Below are positions 9,428 to 18,531 of a stretch of 64,000 nt of DNA, one piece after another. The position numbers were made by a program, and so were the translations under genes. Source of the DNA: Extibacter muris. Its GTDB lineage: Bacteria; Bacillota; Clostridia; Lachnospirales; Lachnospiraceae. The stretch is taken from contig NZ_SMMX01000005.1 of NCBI RefSeq assembly GCF_004345005.1, positions 62,001 to 126,000 of the forward strand, in the 5' to 3' direction. The stretch's first letter is position 1. Each line of letters starts with the position of its first letter. The notes beneath the pieces are model-generated. The model did no database searches. It was given only the letters and a program-made list of their open reading frames with translations, and had not been told where the DNA came from.

Positions 9428-10333
9428 ATGAAGAAGAATAAAGGAATGATTGTGGGGTTCCTCGCACCGGCCGTTATTATCTTTCTCATTGTATTCCTGT
9501 ACCCGATTGTCCGTACGGTGATGATGAGCCTGTATAAGATAGAAGCCGTGACAGACACCATGGATTTATGGACATTCGTAGGAGTACAGAACTACCAGAA
9601 GCTTTTTACGACGGCTATTTTTAAGACGGCCATGATGAATATCGTGAAGATATGGCTTATCGGCGGCATTATCGTAATGGTCGTATCGCTGTTCTTTGGC
9701 GTAATCCTTACAAGCGGCATCAGAGGGAAGAAATTCTTCCGTGCCATCATCTATCTGCCGAATATCGTAAGTGCGGTCGCACTGGCTACGATGTGGCTGC
9801 AGTACGTATACAGCCCCAAATTCGGACTTTTGAAGAGCGTGCTGAACGCGCTCGGGTTACATAAGCTGGCACAGACGCAGTGGACTGCCCCGGAGAACGT
9901 ATTCTGGGCCCTGCTGCTTGCATACTGCTTTGGTATGATTGGCTACCATATGCTGATCTGGATGAGCGGCATCGAGCGGATCAGTCCGGACCTGTATGAG
10001 GCTGCCACGATCGACGGGGCCAACAAGCCGCAGCAGTTCCGCTACATGACGCTCCCTCTGCTGAAGGGTGTGTTTAAGACGAATATTACGATGTGGACCG
10101 TCAGTACGGCGGCATTCTTCGTATGGTCACAGCTGTTCTCCTCTGTTACGGCCAACCGGGCCACGATAGTGCCGGTACAGTACATGTACATGCAGATATT
10201 CGGCGCGGGCAACGCAGTGACAGAACGTAATGCAGGATACGGCGCGGCTATAGGCATCATCTTGTGCCTGTGCGTAGTCCTGGTATTTACGGTATGCAAC
10301 AAGTTCATCAAAGATGACGATCTGGAGTTCTAG
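9428..10333 (+). CDS. Sugar ABC transporter permease (MalF/UgpA type)
   Basis: 301 residues with about six membrane segments (first: GMIVGFLAPAVIIFLIVFLYP). The cytoplasmic coupling loop for the ATPase is readable (YEAATIDGANKPQQFRYMTLP, near residue 195-215; quoted in part). ATG 9428 is preceded by AAGGAGG; the frame stays open further upstream but that part lies in the terminator hairpin. Works as a heterodimer with the next permease. Confidence 0.9.
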   Translation: MKKNKGMIVGFLAPAVIIFLIVFLYPIVRTVMMSLYKIEAVTDTMDLWTFVGVQNYQKLFTTAIFKTAMMNIVKIWLIGGIIVMVVSLFFGVILTSGIRGKKFFRAIIYLPNIVSAVALATMWLQYVYSPKFGLLKSVLNALGLHKLAQTQWTAPENVFWALLLAYCFGMIGYHMLIWMSGIERISPDLYEAATIDGANKPQQFRYMTLPLLKGVFKTNITMWTVSTAAFFVWSQLFSSVTANRATIVPVQYMYMQIFGAGNAVTERNAGYGAAIGIILCLCVVLVFTVCNKFIKDDDLEF

Positions 10334-10348
10334 GAAGGAGGAGCGGTC

Positions 10349-11233
10349 ATGTCTAAGAATAAAGAAAAGAAAGTTAGAGAAAAGATTAACTGGAAAAAAG
10401 AAGCAAAACTGGCTCCGGGCTATATCGTCATCATTTTGTGGGTATTATTTACCTTGATGCTGCTTGGATGGATTATAGCAGCCAGCCTGTCTACCACCGG
10501 AGATATATTTGCGGGGAAGGCGCTGAAGTTCCCGTCAGGGCTACATTTTGAAAACTATATCGAGGCGTGGGGTTCCGGAGGCGTAGCTACCTTCTTCATG
10601 AACTCCCTGATGTACTCTATCGTCTCTTGTATACTGCTCATACTGATCTGTGCGCCTGCGGCATATGTTCTGGCGAGATTCACGTTTCTCGGGAACAAGA
10701 TTATCCAGACCGGATTCGTGTCCGCGATGGGAGTCCCGATTACGATGATCGTGCTTCCGCTGTTCTGCATCGTCGCAAACATGGGGATACTGAACAGTAT
10801 CGTGGCGAGCAAGGTGACGCTGATGTTCCTGTATATAGGTATCAACATACCATATACGACCATATTCCTGCTGACATTCTTCGCCAACCTCTCTCGTACA
10901 TATGAGGAGGCGGCGGCTATCGACGGATGTCCCCCGACGAAGACATTCTGGAAGATTATGTTCCCGATGGCACAGTCAGGAATCGTGACAGTGACGATCT
11001 TTAACTTCATCAATATATGGAACGAATACTTCCTGTCCCTCATATTTGCAAACAGCGACGCGCTGCGTCCTGTAGCCGTAGGACTATATGGAATGCTTCA
11101 GTCCATGCAGTACACAGGCAACTGGTCAGGTATGTTTGCAGCCGTCGTCATCGTGTTCCTGCCGACATTCATCCTTTATATCTTCCTGTCAGAGAAGATT
11201 ATCGGCGGTGTTACCGGTGGTATCAAAGGTTAG
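10349..11233 (+). CDS. Sugar ABC transporter permease (MalG/UgpE type)
   Basis: 294 residues, N-terminal basic stretch then membrane segments (IVIILWVLFTLMLLGWI onward) and the EAA loop (YEEAAAIDGCPPTKTFWKI). 15 bases after the first permease, with GGAAGGAGG upstream. Second half of the importer channel. Confidence 0.9.
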   Translation: MSKNKEKKVREKINWKKEAKLAPGYIVIILWVLFTLMLLGWIIAASLSTTGDIFAGKALKFPSGLHFENYIEAWGSGGVATFFMNSLMYSIVSCILLILICAPAAYVLARFTFLGNKIIQTGFVSAMGVPITMIVLPLFCIVANMGILNSIVASKVTLMFLYIGINIPYTTIFLLTFFANLSRTYEEAAAIDGCPPTKTFWKIMFPMAQSGIVTVTIFNFINIWNEYFLSLIFANSDALRPVAVGLYGMLQSMQYTGNWSGMFAAVVIVFLPTFILYIFLSEKIIGGVTGGIKG

Positions 11234-11273
11234 CTGTTACTGTTGAATAAGAATAGAGCTTGGAGGAAAGACA

Positions 11274-12200
11274 ATGAATAAACCGGTATTGGTCATCATG
11301 GCGGCAGGAATGGGCAGCCGCTATGGTGGATTGAAACAGATTGACCCAGTAGACGAAGAAGGACATATCATCATGGATTTCTCCATGTTTGATGCCAAGA
11401 GGGCCGGATTTGAAAAGGTCATCTTCATCATCAAGAGGGAGAACGAGGCTGACTTCAAAGCGGCTGTCGGTGACCGGATGGCGAAGTACATGGATGTATC
11501 CTATGCTTACCAGGAGATTGACAATATTCCGGACGGCTACCAGGTTCCGGAAGGGCGTGTAAAGCCATGGGGAACGGCCCACGCTGTCTTAAGCTGCATC
11601 AATCAGATAGATGGCCCGTTTGCGGTCATCAATGCAGATGACTACTATGGACAGGAGGCGTTCCGGCTTATCTATGACTATCTTGCATCCCATGAGGATG
11701 ATGAGAGATATCGCTACACCATGGTCGGATATGAGCTTGGCAATACGGTAACGGATAACGGGCATGTCGCACGCGGCGTATGCGATATGAACGAAGAAGG
11801 GGAGCTTGAAGCCATCCATGAGAGGACACGCATTGAGAAACGAGACGGCGGAATCGCCTACACAGAGGATGACGGCAAGACGTGGGTGAACGTACCCGCA
11901 GATACGACGGTCTCCATGAACATGTGGGGATTCACGCGGAGCATCTTGGAAGAGGTCGAGGCCGGTTTCCCGGCATTCCTGGACGAGGGGCTCAAGGCCA
12001 ATCCGATGAAATGCGAGTATTTCCTGCCGGCAGTAGTAAGTGATCTGCTCAGCCAGGGCAAGGCCACGGTCGCAGTTCTTAAATCTGCGGATAAGTGGTA
12101 TGGTGTTACCTACAAAGAGGATAAGCCTGTCGTCATGGCTGCAATAAAAAAGATGAAAGAAGATGGCATCTATCCGGCTCATCTCTGGGAGGAAGCGTAA
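11274..12200 (+). CDS. Sugar-1-phosphate nucleotidyltransferase (lnpC position)
   Basis: 308 residues of the NTP-transferase fold: signature AAGMGSRYGGLKQID at the N-terminus, then WGTAHAVL and VINADDYYG (metal-binding Asp). It would activate a sugar-1-phosphate with UTP. In this pathway it probably makes UDP-Gal from galactose-1-phosphate, or UDP-GlcNAc/GalNAc from the kinase product. Bifidobacterial loci hold a hexose-1-phosphate uridylyltransferase at this step. The fold here is GalU/RmlA-like, so the substrate needs testing. GGAGG upstream; stop overlaps the next start by one base. Confidence 0.82.
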   Translation: MNKPVLVIMAAGMGSRYGGLKQIDPVDEEGHIIMDFSMFDAKRAGFEKVIFIIKRENEADFKAAVGDRMAKYMDVSYAYQEIDNIPDGYQVPEGRVKPWGTAHAVLSCINQIDGPFAVINADDYYGQEAFRLIYDYLASHEDDERYRYTMVGYELGNTVTDNGHVARGVCDMNEEGELEAIHERTRIEKRDGGIAYTEDDGKTWVNVPADTTVSMNMWGFTRSILEEVEAGFPAFLDEGLKANPMKCEYFLPAVVSDLLSQGKATVAVLKSADKWYGVTYKEDKPVVMAAIKKMKEDGIYPAHLWEEA

Positions 12201-13318
12201 TGTCACAGATAACAAGGGAGCAGCGTGATGAGGTGATTGCGCATTTCCAGTATGAAGGTATGCTGGTGGAGGAAGGCCCATATGGAAGCGGGCATATCAA
12301 CGATACGTTCCTGCTCGTGTTCGAGATTGCCGAGATGGGGCAGATTAAAGTGATTCTTCAGCGGATGAACAAGGACGTGTTCGAGAAGCCGGTGGAGCTT
12401 ATGGAGAATATCCTTGGAGTTACGTCCTATCTCAGGGAACGGATTATCGAAAATGGCGGCGACCCGGAGAGGGAGACGCTCAATGTGATACCGACCGTGG
12501 ACGGGAAACCATACTATCTGGATTCCAGGGGCGACTACTGGAGGTCTTACAAATTCATCACAGATGCCACGAGTTACAATCAGGTGGAGAAGCCGGAGCA
12601 TTTTTACCAGAGCGCGGTCGCTTTCGGCAACTTCCAGAGGCTGCTGGCGGATTATCCGGCAGAGACGCTGCATGAGACGATCAAGGGCTTCCACGACACG
12701 AAAGCCAGGTTCGCGGCATTTAAAAAAGTAGTGGAAGAAGATGTGATGGGCCGGGCGGCGTCTGTACAGGAAGAGATCCAGTTCGTGCTCGACCGGGAAG
12801 AGATTGCAGATTACTTCTGCGACCTGCTTGCCAAAGGGGAGATCCCGCTCCGGGTAACGCACAATGACACGAAGCTGAATAATATCATGATTGACAACAA
12901 GACCGGGAAGGGTATCTGCGTGATTGACCTGGATACGGTCATGCCAGGGCTGGCAATGAATGACTTCGGCGATTCTATCCGTTTCGGTGCAAGCACCGCG
13001 GCTGAGGATGAGCAGAATCTTGAGAAAGTATCCTGTAGCATGGATCTGTTTGACTTATATGCCAAGGGGTTTATCGAAGGATGCGCAGGAAAGCTGACCC
13101 AAAGGGAGATAGAGCTGATGCCGATGGGGGCGAAGACGATGACTTACGAGTGCGGCATGCGTTTCCTGACAGACTATCTCCAGGGAGACACCTATTTTAA
13201 GATACACAGGGAAGGCCATAACTTGGACAGGTGCCGTACGCAGTTCAGGCTGGTTGAAGATATGGAGAAGAAGTGGTATACTATGCAGGACATCGTTAAC
13301 AAGTATAGCAACAGCTAG
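12200..13318 (+). CDS. lnpB: N-acetylhexosamine 1-kinase (NahK-like)
   Basis: 372 residues of the aminoglycoside-phosphotransferase/choline-kinase fold. THNDTKLNN (220-228) carries the catalytic Asp223, and VIDLDTVMPG (241-250) the metal-binding Asp. Family members in GH112 loci phosphorylate free GlcNAc/GalNAc at C1. TAATG overlap with the nucleotidyltransferase implies translational coupling. Substrate is inferred from fold plus locus. Confidence 0.87.
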   Translation: MSQITREQRDEVIAHFQYEGMLVEEGPYGSGHINDTFLLVFEIAEMGQIKVILQRMNKDVFEKPVELMENILGVTSYLRERIIENGGDPERETLNVIPTVDGKPYYLDSRGDYWRSYKFITDATSYNQVEKPEHFYQSAVAFGNFQRLLADYPAETLHETIKGFHDTKARFAAFKKVVEEDVMGRAASVQEEIQFVLDREEIADYFCDLLAKGEIPLRVTHNDTKLNNIMIDNKTGKGICVIDLDTVMPGLAMNDFGDSIRFGASTAAEDEQNLEKVSCSMDLFDLYAKGFIEGCAGKLTQREIELMPMGAKTMTYECGMRFLTDYLQGDTYFKIHREGHNLDRCRTQFRLVEDMEKKWYTMQDIVNKYSNS

Positions 13319-13330
13319 GAGGCAGAACAT

Positions 13331-14350
13331 ATGGCAAAGATATTGATAACAGGCGGTGCTGGCTACATTGGGAGCCATACGGCGCTGGAACTGCTGAATG
13401 AAGGTTACGAAGTAGTCGTATATGACAACCTGAGCAATTCTTCCAGAGAATCAATCACAAGGGTGGAGGAGCTGACAGGGAAGAAGATTGCATTTTATGA
13501 AGGTGATGTGCTGGATGAGGCTGCGCTCGAGAAGATGTTTGACGAGCAGAAGGTGGATGCTGTCATCCACTGTGCAGCGCTCAAAGCTGTAGGAGAATCC
13601 GTACAGAAGCCTTTGGAATACTATCACAATAATATAACCGGTACGCTCAGCCTCATGAAAGTGATGAGGAAGGTGGGGGTTAAGAACATCGTGTTCAGTT
13701 CCTCTGCAACGGTGTATGGAAGTCCGGAGATCATACCGATTACGGAAGACTGCCCGAAAGGACAGTGTACGAATCCCTATGGCTGGACGAAGTCTATGAT
13801 GGAGCAGATTATGACGGATGTGCAGAAGGCAGAGCCTGAGTGGAATGTCATCCTCCTGCGTTACTTCAATCCGGTGGGCGCCCACAAGAGCGGCCGTATC
13901 GGGGAGGATCCTAAGGAAATCCCGAACAACCTTATGCCTTACATCTCCCAGGTGGCGGTCGGCAAGCTCGACAAGCTCGGCGTCTTCGGAGATGACTATG
14001 ATACGCCGGACGGAACCGGTGTTCGGGACTATATCCATGTCGTAGACCTGGCGGTCGGCCACGTTAAGGCGATTCAGAAGATATTCGACAAGCCGGGGCT
14101 TGCGGTATACAATCTCGGAACCGGCAAAGGGTATTCTGTCCTTGACATGGTCAAAGCGTTCTCCAAGGCGAGCGGCAAAGAAGTGCCTTATGAGATCAAG
14201 CCCCGCCGTGAAGGTGACATCGCCATGTGCTACGCAGACCCGAAGAAGGCAAGGGAAGAGCTTGGATGGGAAGCAGAGCACGGTCTGGACGAAATGTGCG
14301 AAGACACATGGAGATGGCAGTCCATGAATCCGGACGGATACAGAAGTTAA
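13331..14350 (+). CDS. galE: UDP-glucose 4-epimerase
   Basis: 339 residues of the extended SDR family: NAD-binding [21 protein letters not shown], catalytic YGWTK pair and the C-terminal [12 protein letters not shown] segment. It interconverts UDP-Gal and UDP-Glc and perhaps the N-acetyl forms, completing entry of the galactose half into glycolysis. AGGAGG upstream, 12 bases after the kinase gene; last gene of the operon. Confidence 0.95.
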   Translation: MAKILITGGAGYIGSHTALELLNEGYEVVVYDNLSNSSRESITRVEELTGKKIAFYEGDVLDEAALEKMFDEQKVDAVIHCAALKAVGESVQKPLEYYHNNITGTLSLMKVMRKVGVKNIVFSSSATVYGSPEIIPITEDCPKGQCTNPYGWTKSMMEQIMTDVQKAEPEWNVILLRYFNPVGAHKSGRIGEDPKEIPNNLMPYISQVAVGKLDKLGVFGDDYDTPDGTGVRDYIHVVDLAVGHVKAIQKIFDKPGLAVYNLGTGKGYSVLDMVKAFSKASGKEVPYEIKPRREGDIAMCYADPKKAREELGWEAEHGLDEMCEDTWRWQSMNPDGYRS

Positions 14351-14380
14351 AGGAAGTAATTTTGGACAATGAAGCGGAAG

Positions 14381-14420
14381 CCATCGTACCCTTCACATAG
14401 GGAAGTGAAAGGTACGATGG
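14381..14420 (+). terminator. Hairpin after galE
   Basis: CCATCGTACC / GGTACGATGG with an inner TTCAC / GTGAA; strong stem but only a weak T run. Confidence 0.6.
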
Positions 14421-14432
14421 CATCTTTGTATC

Positions 14433-14469
14433 AAAAAACGGGATAGTCTTAGTGGCTATACCGTTTTTT
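14433..14469 (+). terminator. Rho-independent terminator of the LNB/GNB operon
   Basis: AAAAAACGG...GATAG pairs with CTAT..CCGTTTTTT, ending in T6. Confidence 0.7.
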
Positions 14470-14804
14470 CTTTGTCTGAATGCTTCTGTTTCAAGCGTTC
14501 TTGAAACATTTCTTATATTCTTCAGCAGATGGAGCATTAATAATACCGATACCGTTATAAAAAATGTCAATGGGATATATGATTTTTCTGTCAGATATAC
14601 GTTTTCTCCTTTTTCGCTGATAAAGGTTCTTGTAAAAGGGTCAATCTGAAATCCTTTTACTTGTTGCTTAATGAAAGCTGGAGAACTGGAAATTTAGCAG
14701 AAAGCCATTCGACGGTTTGCTGAAACAGTTGTTCTTTATCATCCCTAAATGAAGCGACTAATATTTTCCCATATTACCACCACCTATCTTTTAAACCTAG
14801 ATAC

Positions 14805-15422
14805 TTAATCAACGATATATATACAAGCCATAGGAATATACATAAACATTAATGATAACCGTTGCCACAATCCTTCATAGGCGATAATTGTGTTTTGGAG
14901 ATTTGGTTTATCTGCCATAACAAATAGCGTAAAAGTTATGATTGCTAGAATAAAACAAATTAATGAACAAACTGCAAAAGTTGTTCTCTCCGTTTTAAAA
15001 CCGTATAGGCTAAATAAGAGTGGCGTTAAAGCTAAAACCATAAAACCTATGGCTGAACCGTACCCATGTACCTTTTGTGTAATTGTAACAAGGCTTTTAG
15101 TTTCTCCTACAGAAAACAATCCTGATAGAACACAACCTCCTATCGCATAAATTAATATAGCAATAAATAGCAGTATTGCAAGTAATGTTGAATGCCTAGA
15201 AACAATTTTATATATCAGAAAATTGTTTAAGATGAGGACAATTCCTAATATTATTAGCCATATATTATAAATACCGTGTAGTGGTGCTTTATCATTTCCT
15301 AATACACTCATAACCTGCATCAAATGATTATAACCCTTGTATGATGGAGCTAAAAGAAATGGAATTAGTAAGTCAAATAATAAAACAATAGGCAATATAT
15401 TAAGTATACTATTTTCCATCAT
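14805..15422 (-). CDS. DUF998-type integral membrane protein
   Basis: 205 residues, six to seven hydrophobic segments (e.g. IWLIILGIVLILNNFLIY; SAIGFMVLALTPLLFSLYG), with the HGYGSAIGF and AYEGLWQRL elements of DUF998 proteins. Its start overlaps the end of the AbrB-type gene by 14 bases, so the two are translationally coupled. Function of the family is unknown. Confidence 0.7.
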   Translation of the reverse strand: MMENSILNILPIVLLFDLLIPFLLAPSYKGYNHLMQVMSVLGNDKAPLHGIYNIWLIILGIVLILNNFLIYKIVSRHSTLLAILLFIAILIYAIGGCVLSGLFSVGETKSLVTITQKVHGYGSAIGFMVLALTPLLFSLYGFKTERTTFAVCSLICFILAIITFTLFVMADKPNLQNTIIAYEGLWQRLSLMFMYIPMACIYIVD

Positions 15423-15648
15423 CTATACCTTTACTTAAACCACCAAGCCCTTTTAGTATTTTTACAGCTAGTTCTTTCATTACATCAGCTTTTACTATTG
15501 CTATGCCTTGCTCTTCATCTCCAAGCACTAATAGTGTATCTCCTGCTTTTATATCAAAAAGCTGTCGGGCTTCCTTTGGAATGACAATTTGTCCTTTCTC
15601 ACCTACTTTTACAGTTCCAAATATGTGTTGACCTTTCTTCATAGACAT
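15409..15648 (-). CDS. AbrB/SpoVT-family transcriptional regulator
   Basis: 79 residues with a swapped-hairpin DNA-binding domain (GTVKVGEKGQIVIPKEAR, then AGDTLLVLGDEEQGIAIV). The frame extends to 15666, but ATG 15648 sits just after GGAGG and is the better start. Probably represses its own operon with DUF998. Confidence 0.85.
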   Translation of the reverse strand: MSMKKGQHIFGTVKVGEKGQIVIPKEARQLFDIKAGDTLLVLGDEEQGIAIVKADVMKELAVKILKGLGGLSKGIDDGK

Positions 15649-15706
15649 ACAATTACCTCCGTTCATACTTTGCTATTAAGCCATACTTTTCATACTCGCA
15701 GTAAAT

Positions 15707-15735
15707 AGTATAACTAAAATAACAATATAAGTCAA
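15707..15735 (-). promoter_or_regulatory. Promoter of the AbrB-DUF998 operon
   Basis: Read on the minus strand: TTGACT, 17 bases, TATACT. Confidence 0.7.
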
Positions 15736-15799
15736 GCATAAAAGTAACATGCATTCCTATATGAGAAATACATGCTATGTTATTTCATCTAATCGTTGA

Positions 15800-15837
15800 A
15801 AGCGTGCATTTCTGTATGGATTTGCACGCTTTTTTTG
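15800..15837 (+). terminator. Terminator upstream of the gntR promoter
   Basis: AAAGCGTGCA / TGCACGCTTT followed by T run. No plus-strand gene precedes it, so it may insulate the cassette or mark a lost gene. Confidence 0.7.
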
Positions 15838-15840
15838 ACA

Positions 15841-15887
15841 AACAGTATACAACACTTGACAACAGTTGCAAACTGTTATATACTGTT
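15841..15887 (+). promoter_or_regulatory. gntR promoter with nested palindromic operator
   Basis: TTGACA (15856-15861), 17 bases, TATACT (15879-15884). The spacer holds the palindrome AACAGTT-GCA-AACTGTT (15861-15877), nested inside AACAGTATA (15841-15849) / TATACTGTT (15879-15887). Very likely the autoregulatory site of the GntR protein. Confidence 0.8.
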
Positions 15888-15914
15888 ATCAAGAAAAGGG
15901 GAAAGGATATAAAA

Positions 15915-16286
15915 ATGAAAATAATAATCAACACTTCCTTAATGGTTCCTATCTATGAACAGATTGTAGACCAGATTAAAATGCTTATACGCAATGGGGA
16001 ACTAAAGGAAAACGACAATCTTCCGTCTGTCCGTACTCTCTCTAAGGAATTAAAAATAAGTGCTTTAACAGTAAAGAAAGCATACGATAACTTGGAGAGT
16101 GAGGGCTTTACTATAACAGTACATGGTAAAGGAACATATGTAGCGGCTACAAATACAGAACTTCTTCTGGAAGAACAGAAAAAAGAGCTGGAAGCAGATT
16201 TAGAGCAGGCTATTCAAAAAGGCAGACGTTGTGGTATTAGTGATGAGGATATAAAAAGTTTATTTGAGTTAATATTGGAGGGCTGA
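15915..16286 (+). CDS. GntR-family regulator, YtrA subfamily
   Basis: 123 residues: N-terminal winged helix (PIYEQIVDQIKMLIRNGEL, PSVRTLSKELKISALTVKKA) and a short C-terminal helix-rich dimerisation tail typical of YtrA, without a ligand domain. Start ATG 15915 follows AAAGGA; longer frames upstream contain the operator. First gene of an operon with an ABC ATPase and permease, the usual YtrA arrangement, often answering cell-envelope stress. Confidence 0.9.
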   Translation: MKIIINTSLMVPIYEQIVDQIKMLIRNGELKENDNLPSVRTLSKELKISALTVKKAYDNLESEGFTITVHGKGTYVAATNTELLLEEQKKELEADLEQAIQKGRRCGISDEDIKSLFELILEG

Positions 16287-16289
16287 TGT

Positions 16290-17141
16290 ATGTTAAATAT
16301 CGAACACTTAAAAAAGCATTATGATAATTTTTCTCTTGATTGTTCATTGGAACTTATGTCTGGTTGTGTAACTGGTCTGATTGGACAAAATGGAGCCGGA
16401 AAAAGCACAACATTCAAAGCAATATTAGGGTTGATTTCAACTGACGGCGGAAACATTACGATACTTGGAAAAGATATAAAAGATTTCACGGCAAAAGATA
16501 AAGAGGATTTGGGTGTTGTATTGTCTGACTCTGGTTTTAGCGGTTATCTGAAAATAAAGGATATTATCCCTATATTGCAGAATATGTATACTAAATTTGA
16601 TAAGTCTTTCTTTATTGAACAGATACAGAGATTTCAGCTACCTTTGAATAAGCAGATAAAAGATTTTTCAACAGGAATGAAAGCTAAATTAAAAGTGTTG
16701 GTTGCTATTTCACATAACGCAAAACTGTTGATACTAGACGAACCGACAGCGGGTTTAGATGTAATTGCAAGAGATGAATTGCTTGAAATGTTAAGAGAAT
16801 TTATGGAAAAAGATGAAGAACGCTCCATTTTGATTAGTTCACATATTTCCAGCGATTTAGAGTCGTTATGTGACAACCTCTATATGATACATGACGGAAA
16901 AATCATTTTGCATGAAGATACGGACGTTCTACTTAGTGATTATGCTTTGTTAAAAGTGGACGCAGAACAATATGGTAAGTTGGATAAACAGTTTATATTG
17001 CGTTCCAAAAAGGAAACATACGGTTATAGCTGTTTGACAAATCAGAAACAGTATTATATAGAGAATTATCCCAAAATTGCGATTGAAAAAGGTACAATAG
17101 ATGAAGTCATTACTATGATGATAAGGGGGACTGAACAATGA
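16290..17141 (+). CDS. ABC transporter ATP-binding protein
   Basis: 283 residues: Walker A GQNGAGKST, signature FSTGMKAKLKV, Walker B LLILDEPTAGLD, His switch SSHISSDLE. Matches YtrB/PmtA-type exporters that pair with small ABC-2 permeases. Ends in a 4-base ATGA overlap with the permease gene. Substrate unknown; peptides or envelope-active compounds are plausible. Confidence 0.9.
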   Translation: MLNIEHLKKHYDNFSLDCSLELMSGCVTGLIGQNGAGKSTTFKAILGLISTDGGNITILGKDIKDFTAKDKEDLGVVLSDSGFSGYLKIKDIIPILQNMYTKFDKSFFIEQIQRFQLPLNKQIKDFSTGMKAKLKVLVAISHNAKLLILDEPTAGLDVIARDELLEMLREFMEKDEERSILISSHISSDLESLCDNLYMIHDGKIILHEDTDVLLSDYALLKVDAEQYGKLDKQFILRSKKETYGYSCLTNQKQYYIENYPKIAIEKGTIDEVITMMIRGTEQ

Positions 17142-17794
17142 AAGGATTATTAGTAAAAGATTTTAAATTGATGATGTTACAGAAAAATTTCTTGTTGCTC
17201 ATTTTGGCCATTGTAATTGGAATGATGGTGTTTACTGATGATATGGCATTCCCGTTAGGATTTTTGAGCTTTGTTGTATCGCTGTTTACAGTAAGTACAA
17301 TAAGTTATGATGATTTTGATAATGGAAATGCGTTTTTATTTACATTACCTATTACCCGTAATAATTATGTGATTGAAAAATATTCTCTCGGCTTGTTATT
17401 TGGGTGTATAGCATGGATTTTAGCCACTGTTTTAGGAATAATCGCAACTGTATTGAAAGGAACATTGCCTATTACAGATTTATTGCTGGTTTCATTGATA
17501 ATTCTCCCTATTATGATTATCATTCAAGCAATCATGCTTCCTTTTCAACTTAAATTTGGTGGCGATAAAGGTAGAATTGCTATGATTGGGGCATTTGGTG
17601 GTTTAGCCATAATTGCTCTCATTATCGTAAAAGGAGCAAACATAATTTTTGATATTGATTTGGTTCACATATTAAATACTTTACCAACTGTAAGTATGGG
17701 ATTGTTAGTTGTAATTGCAGTCATAGTTGCTTTATTGTTATTACTAATTTCCATGAAAATCAGTCTGTCAATCATGAATAAAAAAGAATTTTAA
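17138..17794 (+). CDS. ABC-2 type transporter permease
   Basis: 218 residues, six membrane segments (first LLLILAIVIGMMVFTDD) with the SYDDFDNGNAFLFTLPITR loop of ABC-2 permeases that work with YtrB-like ATPases. Coupled to the upstream ATPase gene by overlap. Confidence 0.87.
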   Translation: MKGLLVKDFKLMMLQKNFLLLILAIVIGMMVFTDDMAFPLGFLSFVVSLFTVSTISYDDFDNGNAFLFTLPITRNNYVIEKYSLGLLFGCIAWILATVLGIIATVLKGTLPITDLLLVSLIILPIMIIIQAIMLPFQLKFGGDKGRIAMIGAFGGLAIIALIIVKGANIIFDIDLVHILNTLPTVSMGLLVVIAVIVALLLLLISMKISLSIMNKKEF

Positions 17795-17806
17795 AGGGGG
17801 CAGTGT

Positions 17807-17917
17807 ATGGACTTAACAATATTAGCTGTTGTACTACTATTATGTGGTGGTATTCCTTTAAGAAATAAGATATATAAAGAACGTAAAAGGAAAAAGGAAG
17901 ATAACAAGGTGGAATAA
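17807..17917 (+). CDS. Very small membrane protein
   Basis: 36 residues: a hydrophobic N-terminal helix (LTILAVVLLLCGGIPL) then a strongly basic tail (KERKRKKEDNK). Good ribosome site (AAAGGGGG, 6 bases before ATG), 12 bases after the permease gene. Possibly an accessory subunit of the exporter; function unknown. Confidence 0.6.
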   Translation: MDLTILAVVLLLCGGIPLRNKIYKERKRKKEDNKVE

Positions 17918-17918
17918 C

Positions 17919-18050
17919 ATATACACAAGGACCCATACTTTGTTTGGGAAAATACCCGTAATACGTTTTGTTTGTTGTAAATGTGGGTGTGTAGAAAACT
18001 GGATTGAAACAAAAGAAGAATTATTAGAAGTCAAGAAAGTATTTGGTTAA
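17919..18050 (+). CDS. Possible small zinc-ribbon-like protein
   Basis: Frame reading TRTHTLFGKIPVIRF then VCCKCGCVENWIETKEE, which looks like a conserved small metal-binding protein with a Cys-x2-Cys knuckle. No ATG is present. An ATA at 17919, 6 bases past AAGGTGG, or TTG further in, could start it; it could also be a fragment. Confidence 0.4.
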   Translation: MYTRTHTLFGKIPVIRFVCCKCGCVENWIETKEELLEVKKVFG

Positions 18051-18072
18051 TCGAAAGGTGGAATTTGATAAT

Positions 18073-18258
18073 ATGAAAGAATACGAATACGTAGAAGTGA
18101 AATTTGAAGCGAAAGGAGTATTATTTCACTGTACTTTTGAACCAAAAGAAATAATCAACAAATATGCGAAAGAAGGATATTCTTATGTTGGGTTTGTTCC
18201 AACATTGATAGACGCACATGGCAGTCTTAGAAAAATAAATTTAATTTTTGAAAAGTAA
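18073..18258 (+). CDS. Small DUF4177-like protein
   Basis: 61 residues (YEYVEVKFEAKGVLF, then INKYAKEGYSYVGFVP) in the pattern of DUF4177 proteins. ATG 18073 lies 9 bases after AAGGTGG; the earlier ATG 18043 overlaps the previous frame. Function unknown. Last gene of the AT-rich cassette. Confidence 0.6.
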   Translation: MKEYEYVEVKFEAKGVLFHCTFEPKEIINKYAKEGYSYVGFVPTLIDAHGSLRKINLIFEK

Positions 18259-18354
18259 AAATAAAAAGGTTCGTAATAAATGGAATAGAACAATGATAAG
18301 ACTAAAAAAAATGTGAAAAAACCTAAAGTGAAGTAGAGTCATAGCCATGAGAAA

Positions 18355-18391
18355 AAGGGAGATGTACAGTTTGTGCAATCTCCCTTGCTCT
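18355..18391 (+). terminator. Terminator closing the AT-rich cassette
   Basis: AAGGGAGAT / ATCTCCCTT stem followed by GCTCTTTTT. Confidence 0.7.
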
Positions 18392-18531
18392 TTTTCTGTC
18401 ATATCTAGGCTCATTCAATCGTAGTAAATTCGTGGTAAAACAGTTGCTTTTTTTATTGATGAATAGTTCTTAAATGCTTTATTTGTGCGGATAATCGGAT
18501 TTTCTATATCAAATTTGACTTAAATAAAAAA

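Larger units (their letters stand above)
14351..14804. other. Intergenic stretch with two hairpins; no convincing gene
   Basis: Beyond the hairpins at 14381-14420 and 14433-14469 the sequence becomes AT-rich. On the minus strand 14657-14763 reads as a short coding-like piece (ILVASFRDD, then TVEWLSAKFPV) without an in-frame start, so at most a gene remnant. It marks the start of the AT-rich cassette. Confidence 0.45.

Noticed and set aside
14452-14649. 65-residue plus frame after galE
   Set aside because: Begins inside the terminator stem and has no ribosome site.
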